A stretch of 64,000 nucleotides of DNA from positions 3,805,501-3,869,500 of the forward strand of contig NZ_CP020814.1 in the NCBI RefSeq assembly GCF_002109385.1. The letters run 5' to 3'. This DNA comes from Halalkalibacter krulwichiae. Lineage in GTDB: Bacteria > Bacillota > Bacilli > Bacillales > Bacillaceae_D. The position numbers and the translations under genes were made by a program. This document shows positions 23,817-32,594 of the stretch, piece by piece (the stretch's first letter is position 1; each line of letters begins with the position of its first letter). The notes below the pieces were generated by a model that was not told the DNA's origin, made no database searches, and saw only the letters and a program-made list of their open reading frames with translations.

Positions 23817-24981
23817 TCTCACCTCCTTTAACTGGTGCCATATCTAATCTCATAACTAGCTCATCTCCACCTTCAACCGGAGGTAAATTAAATGCTCTTG
23901 TCCGTACTTCATTTCTAGACATAATTCCTCTATCGACTAACCCTGAAAGTCCTAATTTTGTTTTCATAGATGCATAAATAAGGTTGCTAGCCTCAAAGAT
24001 GATTTTGTTTCCAAATCCTCTTTCTCTTCTTGAAAAGATTTTCCTAGTGAACTCACCTGAAAGTTGCATAGCTAAAGGTTCAATTTCACTTTCGTAATAA
24101 GCATTCCACTCATCTTCAGTAAATTTACTTTGAATGATCTTTTCATTAGTATTAAAAAAGCCATATATTCTTTGTGTAGTCTTATCCATTTGATCTGCGT
24201 TAGGAACATAGCTTTCTGGTTTTACCTGTTCTAGATCATAACGAGGATCGGAAGCAGCTGCACCACCACTGACATTATCAATACTCAAATAATTATTAAT
24301 AAAATTCTTAACTTGCGTATCCATATCGTCTTGTTTTAATACTGACTTAAACTTCAAAATCCATTTAATAATTGAGCTGTTTTTAATCGCTTTAACTAAG
24401 CCTTGATCAATTGTGCCAACTACTTCCATGAGGTCAGATAAGACAGGAGCTGGATGATCACCAAAAAAATCATTATCATTAAAATCTTTCCTTAGGTGTA
24501 TTACGTCTGAATAAGGTACAGTCATATGTTTACCACTTCTAAAGAAGAATTTCAAAAACACATCCCCATTCTTTCCTTGTACGACATTAACTTTTGTACA
24601 GGGTATAGGGTAAATTTCATAAGCATTACCTAACTCATCTTTTTTTATATAGGCAAAAGCATTATGGTTGAGCGCTAATTGAACTGTCATTTTTTCTTGA
24701 AACATTTGACCAGTCATTAAAGGATTCGGTTCTTCCAGTAAGAAGCGTATATTTGCATCTGGATTCACTTTAAAGTCCCCTGGATTATCCCTGATATGCT
24801 TAGCAACTAACTTCCCAATCGCTTGAGCTTTTGGTCTAATACAGGCTCTAACAATATCACTTCTATACAAATTTCCGTCCCAAGAATAAAACCCATCACC
24901 AACATCACTAATCATCTCGAATTTTGTTGTATAGGTATTTGAAGGTTGGTTTTTCCCGAATATTTTTTGAAATAGCCCCAT
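23785..24981 (-). CDS. Portal protein, HK97 family
   Basis: 398 residues starting MGLFQKIFG. Portal landmarks are ARPKAQAIGKLVAKHI-like (here IRPKAQAIGKL), LLEEPNPLMTGQMF, VIHLRKDFNDNDFFG and a C-terminal helical crown. It is the dodecameric DNA entry ring of the head. It lies between large terminase and protease. Confidence 0.94.
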   Translation of the reverse strand: MGLFQKIFGKNQPSNTYTTKFEMISDVGDGFYSWDGNLYRSDIVRACIRPKAQAIGKLVAKHIRDNPGDFKVNPDANIRFLLEEPNPLMTGQMFQEKMTVQLALNHNAFAYIKKDELGNAYEIYPIPCTKVNVVQGKNGDVFLKFFFRSGKHMTVPYSDVIHLRKDFNDNDFFGDHPAPVLSDLMEVVGTIDQGLVKAIKNSSIIKWILKFKSVLKQDDMDTQVKNFINNYLSIDNVSGGAAASDPRYDLEQVKPESYVPNADQMDKTTQRIYGFFNTNEKIIQSKFTEDEWNAYYESEIEPLAMQLSGEFTRKIFSRRERGFGNKIIFEASNLIYASMKTKLGLSGLVDRGIMSRNEVRTRAFNLPPVEGGDELVMRLDMAPVKGGENDDDEQDGTA

Positions 24982-25002
24982 TTGTAACACCTCCTCTCGA
25001 CT

Positions 25003-26700
25003 TTAAATCATGTTCATGTAATCTGTATTTTTTTCCTGAAGCACAACATAAGAATTGAGCATACAAGCTGTTCCATCAATCCTTTTTCTCTGTATCTTAC
25101 CTTTTGCCGGTTGGATATTTCCGTTCTTGTCAATATCAACCGCAGTATTAGATAGACACCATTTAGTTATTGGATTGTTTTCATAAATAATTCGATTAGC
25201 CTCTAAATCAGCTCCCATTGATTTCATAGGACCAGATAAGGTTTTCTTTCCTTGAATAACTGGAACCATCGCTTCGTTACCAAAATACCCTTTCATTTCT
25301 TCCACCCAATATGTTGCCGACCAACTATCATAACCAATCCACGGTAAATACAGATCATATTCATCACGCATTTCTAGAAACCATTCAGTTACAAACTTAT
25401 AATGAACTTTATTACCTGGTGTGGTCCTCAAAAAACCTTGCTCTTTCCAAATGTCGTAAGGAATTTTATCTTCCGCCACTCGCTTCTCTAATAGATCCTC
25501 AGGAAGCCAATACATGTGCTTCACATAAATATTTGGATTATCCGGCAACATAAATAATACATTTGCTGCTGTTAAATCCGTTGTGCTAGATAAATCAGCC
25601 CCGCCAATACCGTAATTTGGTTTTAAAAGAGCAATATTAAATATCTCTTTATTATCAAGCTGTTCAAACGTTAACCACGATTCACTTGAAGTCTCGCGAA
25701 CATTAAAGTCCTTTGTAAGTAAGTTCTTTACCAGCAAAGAATTCTTTTTCGCTTTATTCACTTTGGTTTCAAGATTATCTATTTTCTTAATAGTTCCTAA
25801 TCCCGGATTGGCCTTAGCCCACATTTTAGGATTTGTCCACTCTGTACGTTTGTCAATTTCATAAATGATAGGTAAAAAACGATCATCCTTATATCCGTTA
25901 GGATCATCAAAACCATTAAGGATCATCTCAGCCTCATCATACTTCAAATCATAAAGAGCTTCTCTCACTGTTCCTGCCGTAGTAATCATATTGATTAATG
26001 GCTGCTCTCGGGCTGATGTTCCATCCACAATAACATCATATAGTCCAATATCCTTCCAAGCGTGAATCTCGTCTAGAGAGCCTCCATGGACGTTTAAACC
26101 ATCTAATGTATCGCTATCACTACCTAACGGAGTAAAAATACTGTCATTAAAATCTGCTGTAAGCTCTTTTACCAACGGCTTAATTCTTTTTAGTAGAACA
26201 GGTGATTTTTTGACCATTCGCTTCGCTTCAAGCCACACAATTTTAGCTTGTTTTTCTTTTGTTGCAACAGCGTATATTTCAGCCCCACCTTCTCCGTCTG
26301 CGACCATTAGGTATAAACAAATTCCAGATGATAGCGTGGACTTACCATTCTTACGACCAACCACTAAAAGGACCTCACGATATTTTCTTGTTTGGTCAAT
26401 TTTATGAACAAAGCCAAAGACTGCCGCTACATAAGCCTTTTGCCACAGTTCTAGAACAATTGGTTTTCCGGCCCATTTTCCTTTTGAATGTTTGCAATAA
26501 TTCTCTATAAATTCCATTGCATGATTAGCACGTTTTGCGCTGTATTCATACTCAGAGGATTCATCAAAAATATCAGCAACTAGTTTTTTGTAAACCCGTC
26601 GAACCTTCCATCCAACAACCACTTCTCTGTTTTCAATCTGATTGTAATATTTGATTATCGGGTTGAAGTCTAAAGGATAGACCACTCTCTTTTTACTCAT
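25003..26700 (-). CDS. Terminase large subunit
   Basis: 565 residues. The ATPase Walker A-like motif is VGRKNGKSTLSS (~115-126), and Walker B/LDEIHAWK follows near residue 210. The C-terminal nuclease half has acidic residues in GGADLSSTTDLT and the WIGYDSWSATYW region. It packages DNA into proheads. Its start overlaps the small-subunit stop (ATGA). Confidence 0.95.
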   Translation of the reverse strand: MSKKRVVYPLDFNPIIKYYNQIENREVVVGWKVRRVYKKLVADIFDESSEYEYSAKRANHAMEFIENYCKHSKGKWAGKPIVLELWQKAYVAAVFGFVHKIDQTRKYREVLLVVGRKNGKSTLSSGICLYLMVADGEGGAEIYAVATKEKQAKIVWLEAKRMVKKSPVLLKRIKPLVKELTADFNDSIFTPLGSDSDTLDGLNVHGGSLDEIHAWKDIGLYDVIVDGTSAREQPLINMITTAGTVREALYDLKYDEAEMILNGFDDPNGYKDDRFLPIIYEIDKRTEWTNPKMWAKANPGLGTIKKIDNLETKVNKAKKNSLLVKNLLTKDFNVRETSSESWLTFEQLDNKEIFNIALLKPNYGIGGADLSSTTDLTAANVLFMLPDNPNIYVKHMYWLPEDLLEKRVAEDKIPYDIWKEQGFLRTTPGNKVHYKFVTEWFLEMRDEYDLYLPWIGYDSWSATYWVEEMKGYFGNEAMVPVIQGKKTLSGPMKSMGADLEANRIIYENNPITKWCLSNTAVDIDKNGNIQPAKGKIQRKRIDGTACMLNSYVVLQEKNTDYMNMI

Positions 26701-27071
26701 CGATCATTCACGAAAGATTCAAATCCATCATCATCCTCATTATTAATATTTCTTGGATCGTCTTTCGGCAATAAATTAAACAACTTATCATAAGCAGTCG
26801 CATATCGTTGAATCATCGAATTGTAAGACTTTTGCGCAGGATGTTCTACTACCATCTGTTGCTTACCGTTTTTAAAATTATACACAGGTCCTTGGGTTTT
26901 AATTTGATCTTCTAGTAACTGGAGTGTAATTGTCATAAATGCCACCCTCTCAATCAATCTCAACGCAACTTTCTTTTTATCTTCAGATAAATCCTTAAAT
27001 ATTTCATTCAATCTCTCAATTTCTATAGTAATCAATTCATCCTGTTTTGCTTTTCCTAATTGACGACTCAT
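26697..27071 (-). CDS. Terminase small subunit, P27 family
   Basis: 124 residues with GGGGGG upstream. The helical pattern (LERVAFMTITLQLLEDQIKT-like, KSYNSMIQRYATAYDKLFNLLP) matches P27-family small terminases that recognise the packaging site. Coupled to the large subunit by a 4-bp overlap. Confidence 0.88.
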   Translation of the reverse strand: MSRQLGKAKQDELITIEIERLNEIFKDLSEDKKKVALRLIERVAFMTITLQLLEDQIKTQGPVYNFKNGKQQMVVEHPAQKSYNSMIQRYATAYDKLFNLLPKDDPRNINNEDDDGFESFVNDR

Positions 27072-27191
27072 CGATCAACCCCCCTTATGTGAAAATGACC
27101 TGTGTATCTTTTGCTTGTATGCGCTCGCTTACTAGAAACAGCCCCACCTCAATCTTTATAGGGGGCTACGAGCTCTTTCTTATTTGTTTTT

Positions 27192-27515
27192 TCATTTCTT
27201 TATCAACTGACCAAACTCATCAAACATCACATCATCACGAGTAGCAAAATGTTTCTTAAAAGTTTTTGTGTTATGACACGACAAACATAACAACTGAAGA
27301 TTCTCTTCGTTGAATGTAACAAATGGATCATTTACATTCTCTTCTGTTATCTCCTCAATATGGTCAACGATGTCTCCTGGCTTCCCACACTGTTCACATA
27401 GTCCATGTTTCTTACCGTAGTAAGACCGTCTTAACTTCCTCCATGTTGAAGTGTGGTAAATTTTATCGCCAATTCTTTTATTTGAGTAATACCCGATTCT
27501 TTTTTTAGCCACCAT
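27192..27515 (-). CDS. HNH endonuclease of packaging module
   Basis: 107 residues with the HNH fold: CEQCGKPGDIVDHI, then NLQLLCLSCHNTKT. HNH proteins beside HK97-type terminases support cohesive-end cleavage, so the phage probably packages by cos. It overlaps the preceding zinc-ribbon gene. The ATG and a GTG one codon later are both possible starts. Confidence 0.9.
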   Translation of the reverse strand: MVAKKRIGYYSNKRIGDKIYHTSTWRKLRRSYYGKKHGLCEQCGKPGDIVDHIEEITEENVNDPFVTFNEENLQLLCLSCHNTKTFKKHFATRDDVMFDEFGQLIKK

Positions 27516-27777
27516 CTTTTAACAACTCATTCTTTAGTATTTGCATTCTCTCTCCAATCTTTAGCTGTAGCCGAAGCTTCTGGATATGATCTTTAGTCTT
27601 CCTTAGCTCCTGCTGCCACTTTCGTACCCTGCTATCCGTAACATGTGTAGTATATTTATGACTACAGTGCTCACATTTAAAGTATGACTCCCTTTTACCT
27701 TGACCGTACTTTCTTTCTTCAAGGTCTATCTTGGTGCCACGTCTACATTTATCACACCTTACTGTTTGCCCTTGCAT
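27505..27777 (-). CDS. Zinc-ribbon protein, first gene of late operon
   Basis: 90 residues with AAAGGATG upstream. CDKC and CEHC pairs (about 8-11 and 34-37) form a zinc ribbon; the second half is a Lys/Gln-rich coiled coil. It is the first leftward gene after the 445-bp regulatory gap and could be a transcription or packaging accessory. Family not recognised. Confidence 0.75.
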   Translation of the reverse strand: MQGQTVRCDKCRRGTKIDLEERKYGQGKRESYFKCEHCSHKYTTHVTDSRVRKWQQELRKTKDHIQKLRLQLKIGERMQILKNELLKDGG

Positions 27778-28224
27778 ATATGATTCATCCTTTCTTTAAC
27801 CTAAATACAATTTGTTAATTATCATGGAGTGAAAACGACATATATCTATTATTTCTTTTCTTTTAATTTCTTTTGTGTAGTTATTGTAAGTAAAAACTAC
27901 AGTTCAAGAGTAGTTAATGTAAACAGAAACCAAGTTAATGAAAGCAAAAACTCCATTAATGTAAACAGAAACTAATTAGAAACATTGTGAAATTCTACTT
28001 TAAACATTGGATAGTAAGTTAAAGCATTCAAGAGTATTTGAGAGATTTACCTATTAAAATCATTTGTGAAAATTACAGAATCGATGTTTGGTAGTATTAA
28101 AGAGGATATACGAGAAAACAGGATTATTCATTGAATTACTAGCTAAAAACAAGGAACTGAAATAGCTTATTTTTTAAAGGTCAGCATTGGTCAATAGGTT
28201 TTTGATGTATTTATCCTGTATTTT
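27778..28224. other. Non-coding gap between early and late regions
   Basis: About 445 AT-rich bp with no credible ORF. It holds four imperfect repeats (27878-27974). Downstream of these, towards the late genes, I see no good -35 element, which would fit an activator-dependent late promoter. Nothing else is apparent from 27975 to 28224. Confidence 0.6.
27878..27974. repeat. Iteron-like direct repeats upstream of late operon
   Basis: Three copies of a ~20-bp unit (consensus AGTTAATGTAAACAGAAACT) with the TTAATG core at 27914, 27935 and 27956, an exact 21-bp period, plus a weaker copy (TTATTG at 27881) 33 bp away. A 21-bp period puts the sites on one face of the helix, as for cooperative regulators. 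Candidate target of the ArpU-like late activator at 30278-30724. Confidence 0.7.
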
Positions 28225-28401
28225 ACTCCTTTGTTACTTTTGTTTTATTGCCCCTCCTTTACCTCTTTTATAGGTCGTTTTGTACTGTCCCATTAATTCT
28301 TTATAATCAAGTTCAGGCTTCTTTTTTTTGCGTTTCTTAGGTTTAGAAGTATGATTCGATTTCCGTTTCTTTTCATCCTCAAGATGATCGGATAGCTTCA
28401 T
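28225..28401 (-). CDS. Small Lys/Arg-rich protein, 58 aa
   Basis: 58 residues (MKLSDHLEDEKKRKSNHT... ending KTKVTKE) with GGCGGTG upstream of the ATG. Extremely basic (a KKRKKKK run), so nucleic-acid binding is plausible. It follows the tRNA gene. No family recognised. Confidence 0.55.
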
Positions 28402-28427
28402 AGTTTCACCGCCTTATGATTAATAAA

Positions 28428-28499
28428 AGCCCCTAGTAGGAATCGAACCCACATTAAAGGTATAGAAGACCCTTGTCTTATCCGTTAGACGATAGAGGC
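28428..28499 (-). tRNA. tRNA-Arg (anticodon UCU)
   Basis: Full cloverleaf on the minus strand: acceptor GCCTCTA/TAGGGGC, D stem GTCT/AGAC, anticodon stem AGGGT/ACCTT with loop CTTCTAT (anticodon TCT), and T stem GTGGG/CCTAC with loop TTCGATT. CCA is not encoded. It reads AGA/AGG, codons used heavily in these phage genes. It lies right after the early-operon terminator. Confidence 0.9.
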
Positions 28500-28506
28500 A
28501 TAATAA

Positions 28507-28535
28507 AAGACGTTCCCCGGAAAAAGGAACGTCTT
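28507..28535 (-). terminator. Early-operon terminator
   Basis: Perfect 10-bp stem AAGACGTTCC/GGAACGTCTT with a 9-nt loop, followed on the minus strand by TTATTA. It separates the early operon from the tRNA and late region. Confidence 0.85.
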
Positions 28536-28745
28536 CAGACAATAAGTGCATGGATCTTAGCTCGAATTCAAGACCATGTTTTTATTTCAGAAACGACTAA
28601 GGTCTCTCACCTCATAATCAATTTCCGATAATATAAATTTAACACGTTATAAACCTAATGGTTCACCTTCCGTTGTTAAATTTTGTTGAAAATAATACAC
28701 ATGTTTTTTCATAAAATTTACTGTTTGAACGTACTATTCAGCAAG

Positions 28746-28883
28746 CTACTTACTGTACCATTCCTCTTTCTTTCTATCTTCCTCTAATAATTTAATCGCC
28801 AAATCTAATGCCTCTCTAAGCATTGTGTAGTTTTCAGGCGGATAGTTTGATTTAATAACTTCAATCGCTTCTTTACTTGTCAT
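28746..28883 (-). CDS. Small hypothetical protein, 45 aa
   Basis: 45 residues (MTSKEAIEVIKSNYPPENYT...) with GAAGGAGTG upstream. The sequence is helical with an NYPPENY turn, similar in style to short phage early proteins. Last gene before the early terminator. Function unknown. Confidence 0.65.
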   Translation of the reverse strand: MTSKEAIEVIKSNYPPENYTMLREALDLAIKLLEEDRKKEEWYSK

Positions 28884-28962
28884 AATTTCACTCCTTCACA
28901 GTTTCCTTCGATTTATCAGTCCAAAATCAGACCATTATCAGTCCAAAGAATCGTACTGTTCA

Positions 28963-29310
28963 TTACTCCTCTTCCATTATTTTTTCTGCAAATGCCTTAA
29001 CAAAGAAAGATTTTTCCTCAGATAACTCCAAAACCTTGTCACATAACTGACCATATCCAACTGTATTCTCTAACGGAAACAAATGTTTAACTTTGTTAGA
29101 TTGTTCTTTTACTAACTCATCTGAAAGCTTATAAATTCTAACTGTTTCTTCTAATTCTTCAACCTTTTCAGCTTGCTTAATGAACCATTGACGTTCTTCT
29201 ATTTCTTTTTCATACTCGGGTAAATCCTCACTTGGAACTATTCCATCATGCATGGAAATCCATTCTATTAATTCGTCTTTAGCTTTTTGAATACGTTCTT
29301 TATTTGTCAT
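28963..29310 (-). CDS. Hypothetical coiled-coil protein
   Basis: 115 residues, acidic and helical throughout (ERQWFIKQAEKVEELEETVR), no membrane segment or motif. Distal early operon. No family recognised. Confidence 0.7.
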   Translation of the reverse strand: MTNKERIQKAKDELIEWISMHDGIVPSEDLPEYEKEIEERQWFIKQAEKVEELEETVRIYKLSDELVKEQSNKVKHLFPLENTVGYGQLCDKVLELSEEKSFFVKAFAEKIMEEE

Positions 29311-29344
29311 TCCACCATCCCTTTCTTAGTGAACATTTTCCCTC

Positions 29345-29557
29345 TTATTCAACTTCCTTTACACTAACGACGTAAGTCTTATCCCCTGCTACAATTGTTT
29401 CTTCATAGCCATTCCACCGAGAAATTACAGCTCCAATAAAATCATTAGTTACATCTGTTTTATCTCCAGACCATACTGACATTCCGTTTACGCTTTTCAA
29501 TTTACCTACATAAACACTATCCGAGATAGCCGATTTAGCTAATCTTAATTTACTCAT
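29345..29557 (-). CDS. Small conserved phage protein (DUF7446-like)
   Basis: 70 residues, all-beta pattern starting MSKLRLAKSAISDSVYVGKL with DVTNDFIGAVI in the middle and TYVVSVKEVE at the end. It resembles short DUF7446-type proteins of Gram-positive phages from memory; unverified. Function unknown. Confidence 0.65.
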   Translation of the reverse strand: MSKLRLAKSAISDSVYVGKLKSVNGMSVWSGDKTDVTNDFIGAVISRWNGYEETIVAGDKTYVVSVKEVE

Positions 29558-29592
29558 AGTCTAACTCTCCTTTACTGAACAGTTTCCTTCGA

Positions 29593-29769
29593 CTATACAC
29601 CGCGCCTTTTCAACTCTTTATTGACTAACCTAATGTCATCTAATAACATGTCAGCATATTCAAACTCGAAATTTCTTTTAGAGATATTTAGCTGCGCTTG
29701 AAGATCAACTAATTTTATTAATAAATCCTCGATACTCATTTGAAATAAATCATTCTTCATTTCAAGCAT
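29593..29769 (-). CDS. Small hypothetical protein, 58 aa
   Basis: 58 residues starting MLEMKNDLFQMS; this ATG is preferred because AGGGGTGG lies 6 nt upstream. Helical, charged, ending LVNKELKRRGV. Immediately follows ssb. Function unknown. Confidence 0.6.
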   Translation of the reverse strand: MLEMKNDLFQMSIEDLLIKLVDLQAQLNISKRNFEFEYADMLLDDIRLVNKELKRRGV

Positions 29770-29795
29770 TATCAACCACCCCTTTCATCTATCCT

Positions 29796-30263
29796 CTAAA
29801 ACGGCAAATCATTATCACTAATGTCAATTGGCTTTCCATCGTTAGCGAAAGGATCGTTATAAGCTCCCTGTTGCCCTGTATTAGCGTTTTGATATCCCGC
29901 TGGTGTATTTGTATATCTGTTAACGTTTTGACCGCTAGAAGTCCCTCTAGGCTCTAAAAACTGCACTGATTCTGCCACAACCTCCGTGATAAACACTCGT
30001 TTACCCTCACTGTTGTCATAGCTCCTTGTTTGAATACGTCCATCTACACCAGCTAAACTACCTTTCTTTAAATAGTTTGCTACATTCTCAGCCTGTTTAC
30101 GCCATATAACACAATTAATAAAGTCTGCATCACGTTCACCACTTTCATTTGAAAACATTCGATTAACAGCTAATGTAAAATTGGCAACGGCCACTCCATT
30201 TGGCGTGTACCTAAGTTCTGGATCTTTTGTAAGTCTTCCAACTAAAACAACTCGATTTAACAT
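29796..30263 (-). CDS. ssb: Single-stranded DNA-binding protein
   Basis: 155 residues. The OB-fold N-terminus ([49 protein letters not shown]) is classic bacterial/phage SSB; a flexible Gly/Asn/Gln-rich linker and the SSB-Ct tail DISDNDLPF follow. It protects replication intermediates and recruits partner proteins. It lies in the phage recombination/replication operon. Confidence 0.96.
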   Translation of the reverse strand: MLNRVVLVGRLTKDPELRYTPNGVAVANFTLAVNRMFSNESGERDADFINCVIWRKQAENVANYLKKGSLAGVDGRIQTRSYDNSEGKRVFITEVVAESVQFLEPRGTSSGQNVNRYTNTPAGYQNANTGQQGAYNDPFANDGKPIDISDNDLPF

Positions 30264-30277
30264 GTTTAATGTCCCCT

Positions 30278-30724
30278 TTAGCTATCTTTTGTAACTGCAA
30301 TATTCAAATTTAGAGCAAGCTTGTAGAAAGCTTTCCATCGAATTCTTGTATAAGTATTTGCACTGATGGGAGGCTGAAACTTGAATGCGTAGATGTTATG
30401 ATCCGTGATGTAATCAGAGTTATCGCTCATATATCTCTCTTCAATCAAGAACCGTTCTAATGGCGGAAGTCGCTTAACAGCTCGTTCTACTTTGTCACAA
30501 AAGGCCTTTCTCTTTTCTTGTTCCTCGACGTTATGCAATGCAATTTGAGCTGTTTGATCGCTCGTTTCATTCGTGGGACCGTGAAACCGTTCATTGTAAC
30601 CAGCTGTGATACTCGCTTCACGTTCCTCAAATGTTAAATACTTATAAATACGGTATTTCTCCAACATATCCAATACTTTCTCTTTTGTTTTCTTTTGGTC
30701 CAGCTCCGGTAGTTCAAAAATCAA
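30278..30724 (-). CDS. ArpU-family late transcription regulator
   Basis: 148 residues, TTG start behind GAGGTGAATG. The pattern ([37 protein letters not shown], then a sigma-like helix-turn-helix [18 protein letters not shown]) fits ArpU/phage sigma-like regulators. These control late genes, and the late operon begins 2.5 kb downstream behind iterated repeats. Its role as activator of that promoter is inference. Confidence 0.8.
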   Translation of the reverse strand: MIFELPELDQKKTKEKVLDMLEKYRIYKYLTFEEREASITAGYNERFHGPTNETSDQTAQIALHNVEEQEKRKAFCDKVERAVKRLPPLERFLIEERYMSDNSDYITDHNIYAFKFQPPISANTYTRIRWKAFYKLALNLNIAVTKDS

Positions 30725-30784
30725 TTACATTCACCTCGCTCCAGTTTGATAGAGGAAACCCCGACATAAGCCGGGGAAACATTC

Positions 30785-31174
30785 TTAAAATGGAAGCTCA
30801 TCATCCTCTAAGTCGTCAGAATCAACTTTTTCCGATTCTTCTTCATCCCACTCTTCTTCTGGAGCATCCTCTACTGTTGCCGCTACCTCTTCAACTGCCT
30901 TTTTCACTTCGACATTTCCGCCTAGATCCACAGCGTATTCAATACCTTCATGCGGATCTTCTGTTTTCTCCGGTTGAGCTTCCATTATTTCTTTTGGCGT
31001 ATTGTAACTGTAAGCCAGATCAATCAAGAAATATTGGCCATACTTGTTATATTTTTCGCTAATTTTCCAAGATACTAAGTGCATGTCTTTCTTTGCTTCT
31101 TCAACGAATTTTTCCGCTTGTACCTGAGTTCCTGCATACGATTGCTTCTTCATATTAAGTTCTTTAACTGTCAT
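30785..31174 (-). CDS. Hypothetical protein with SSB-like acidic C-terminal tail
   Basis: 129 residues with AAAGGGGA upstream. A globular N-terminal half (~1-70) leads to an acidic tail from ~85, ending DDLEDDELPF, nearly the SSB-Ct peptide (DDDLPF). No OB-fold motif is seen. The tail suggests it docks to SSB-binding proteins such as helicases or RecO/PriA. It lies two genes upstream of the true ssb. Confidence 0.7.
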   Translation of the reverse strand: MTVKELNMKKQSYAGTQVQAEKFVEEAKKDMHLVSWKISEKYNKYGQYFLIDLAYSYNTPKEIMEAQPEKTEDPHEGIEYAVDLGGNVEVKKAVEEVAATVEDAPEEEWDEEESEKVDSDDLEDDELPF

Positions 31175-31176
31175 TT

Positions 31177-31548
31177 TTAATTATCCCCTTTAATTTTAGT
31201 TTCAAAGAATTCTAGCTCCACATGTTCCATTAAAAATTGATTGTTATCATCAGGACCGATGAAGAACGTTTCTAAGTATTGATTGCCTAGCATCCTAACG
31301 TTGTAATAATCGAACAGGTCTTTTATGTCACTTACAATATCGTGCATATCATATTTAGGTTGTTCAAAGATGTCTGTGAAAGGTTCTGGAAGAGTAGAAG
31401 GACTTAACTTGCAATAGAGAGCAAATTGAGTCTCTTTGTTTCCCCAATAACCAATAAATGCACCGCGTATGCCTTCTAAACAAGACAATTGATGTTTCTT
31501 CATGATGCCAGCAAGACCTTTTTTAAATCCTGTAACATCCGGTTCCAT
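31177..31548 (-). CDS. Hypothetical early protein
   Basis: 123 residues with AAGGAGG upstream. Mixed alpha/beta (CLEGIRGAFIGYWGNKETQF, YNVRMLGNQYLETFFIG). No motif recognised. Tight spacing to its neighbours places it in the replication operon. Confidence 0.7.
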   Translation of the reverse strand: MEPDVTGFKKGLAGIMKKHQLSCLEGIRGAFIGYWGNKETQFALYCKLSPSTLPEPFTDIFEQPKYDMHDIVSDIKDLFDYYNVRMLGNQYLETFFIGPDDNNQFLMEHVELEFFETKIKGDN

Positions 31549-31559
31549 GATAGACCTCC

Positions 31560-31772
31560 TTAATTACTTGGTTGACCGTTACCGCCCACACCTTGAACGG
31601 TAACAATATGCAAGGCTTCCTCTTTAGAAAAACCAGCTTTAACTAGTTCGTTATAATAAGCTTTGTGTAGCTTGGCAATTTCAGAGTACAATTCTAATTG
31701 CAATGGAATAGCTTGCCTCAGAGCATCTAATTGACTACCAATCTCTTGTTTTGTTCCGTTAATTACTCTCAT
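31560..31772 (-). CDS. Small hypothetical protein, 70 aa
   Basis: 70 residues with GGGAGATG upstream. The helical C-terminal half (YYNELVKAGFSKEEALHIVT) resembles UBA-like hooks of small phage proteins. Function unknown. Confidence 0.65.
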   Translation of the reverse strand: MRVINGTKQEIGSQLDALRQAIPLQLELYSEIAKLHKAYYNELVKAGFSKEEALHIVTVQGVGGNGQPSN

Positions 31773-31778
31773 AAAGTT

Positions 31779-32135
31779 TCATCTCCCTCTCCGTCTCTTA
31801 CCACGAATCTTCTTTTTACGCTCTTTCGTCTGCTTTGTGATAGCAGCTTCATAGTTTTTACGTTCGGCTGTCCACGTTTTACGCTCTTCTTCTAATGCAG
31901 AAAGATGAGCATCGTGAATTTCATTGTGGATATGCATCTGTAATTCTCTTTGCTTGTTTAGTTTGTTTCCTGCAGCAACCACCACACCGGCTTGAGTCAT
32001 GACATCATGCATTTGTTCAGTCGCTTCTTTCGTTTTTTCTAACACTTCACCTGTCTTTTTCATTTTCTGATCAAAGCGCATGATTAAAACTGATAAAGCT
32101 ACCCATAAGATCGCAAATAAGATAAAGTTAAACAT
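31779..32135 (-). CDS. Membrane-anchored coiled-coil protein
   Basis: 118 residues with AAAGGAGGAAG upstream and an 8-bp overlap with the preceding gene. One N-terminal membrane helix (~3-20, FILFAILWVALSVLIM) is followed by coiled coil and a very basic C terminus (KERKKKIRGKRRRGR). Early-expressed, membrane-tethered; role unknown. Confidence 0.7.
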   Translation of the reverse strand: MFNFILFAILWVALSVLIMRFDQKMKKTGEVLEKTKEATEQMHDVMTQAGVVVAAGNKLNKQRELQMHIHNEIHDAHLSALEEERKTWTAERKNYEAAITKQTKERKKKIRGKRRRGR

Positions 32136-32406
32136 TGATCTCTTCCTCCTTTACTTGCTCAGCAATAGCAACAGCAACAGCAGCCACTTGAATTAATTCG
32201 TTGTAAAGATCATGAGCATCTGTTTCCTTTTCGCTTACCATGCCTTTTTGAATGGCCTCTGCAACCTCACCAACTTCTTCAACTAAGATCGACAGCCACA
32301 CACCATGCTGGTGACGTTGAAGCCCCCATTTTTCATTTTGTCTTATACGTTCTTCGTTCACATCATGTAGAACATGAGCGGTTAACGCGGCTTTGCCTAA
32401 GTTCAT
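32128..32406 (-). CDS. MazG-like nucleotide pyrophosphohydrolase
   Basis: 92 residues with the MazG-type helical core and acidic ligands (LVEEVGEVAEAIQKG, then DLYNELIQVAAVAVAI). Such phage proteins hydrolyse nucleoside triphosphates or alarmones. It is short for a full MazG domain but keeps the EExxE-type motif. Confidence 0.8.
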   Translation of the reverse strand: MNLGKAALTAHVLHDVNEERIRQNEKWGLQRHQHGVWLSILVEEVGEVAEAIQKGMVSEKETDAHDLYNELIQVAAVAVAIAEQVKEEEINV

Positions 32407-32594
32407 TTCTTTTCCTCCTCCAATGGCAGATTCATAGCTTCTGCCACCTTTTTAATAGTTGCCGGTCCTATGCCCTTCGTTTTTTGAAGGTCTTCAAAGC
32501 GCCTAGCAAAGTCTGCGCAAGCTGTTTTCATTACGTGTTGAATACCATCATTCAAACCCTTCATATAATCAGGACTGAGATTGTTTATTTTCAC
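32403..32594 (-). CDS. Small helix-hairpin-helix-like protein
   Basis: 63 residues with a GTG start behind TTGGAGG. LQKTKGIGPATIKKVAEAMN is a helix-hairpin-helix-like GxG motif used for non-specific DNA binding. Overlaps both neighbours. Confidence 0.65.
   Translation of the reverse strand: MKINNLSPDYMKGLNDGIQHVMKTACADFARRFEDLQKTKGIGPATIKKVAEAMNLPLEEEKK

Noticed and set aside
27878..27974. CRISPR array
   Set aside because: Units are ~20 bp back-to-back with no unique spacers and no cas genes.
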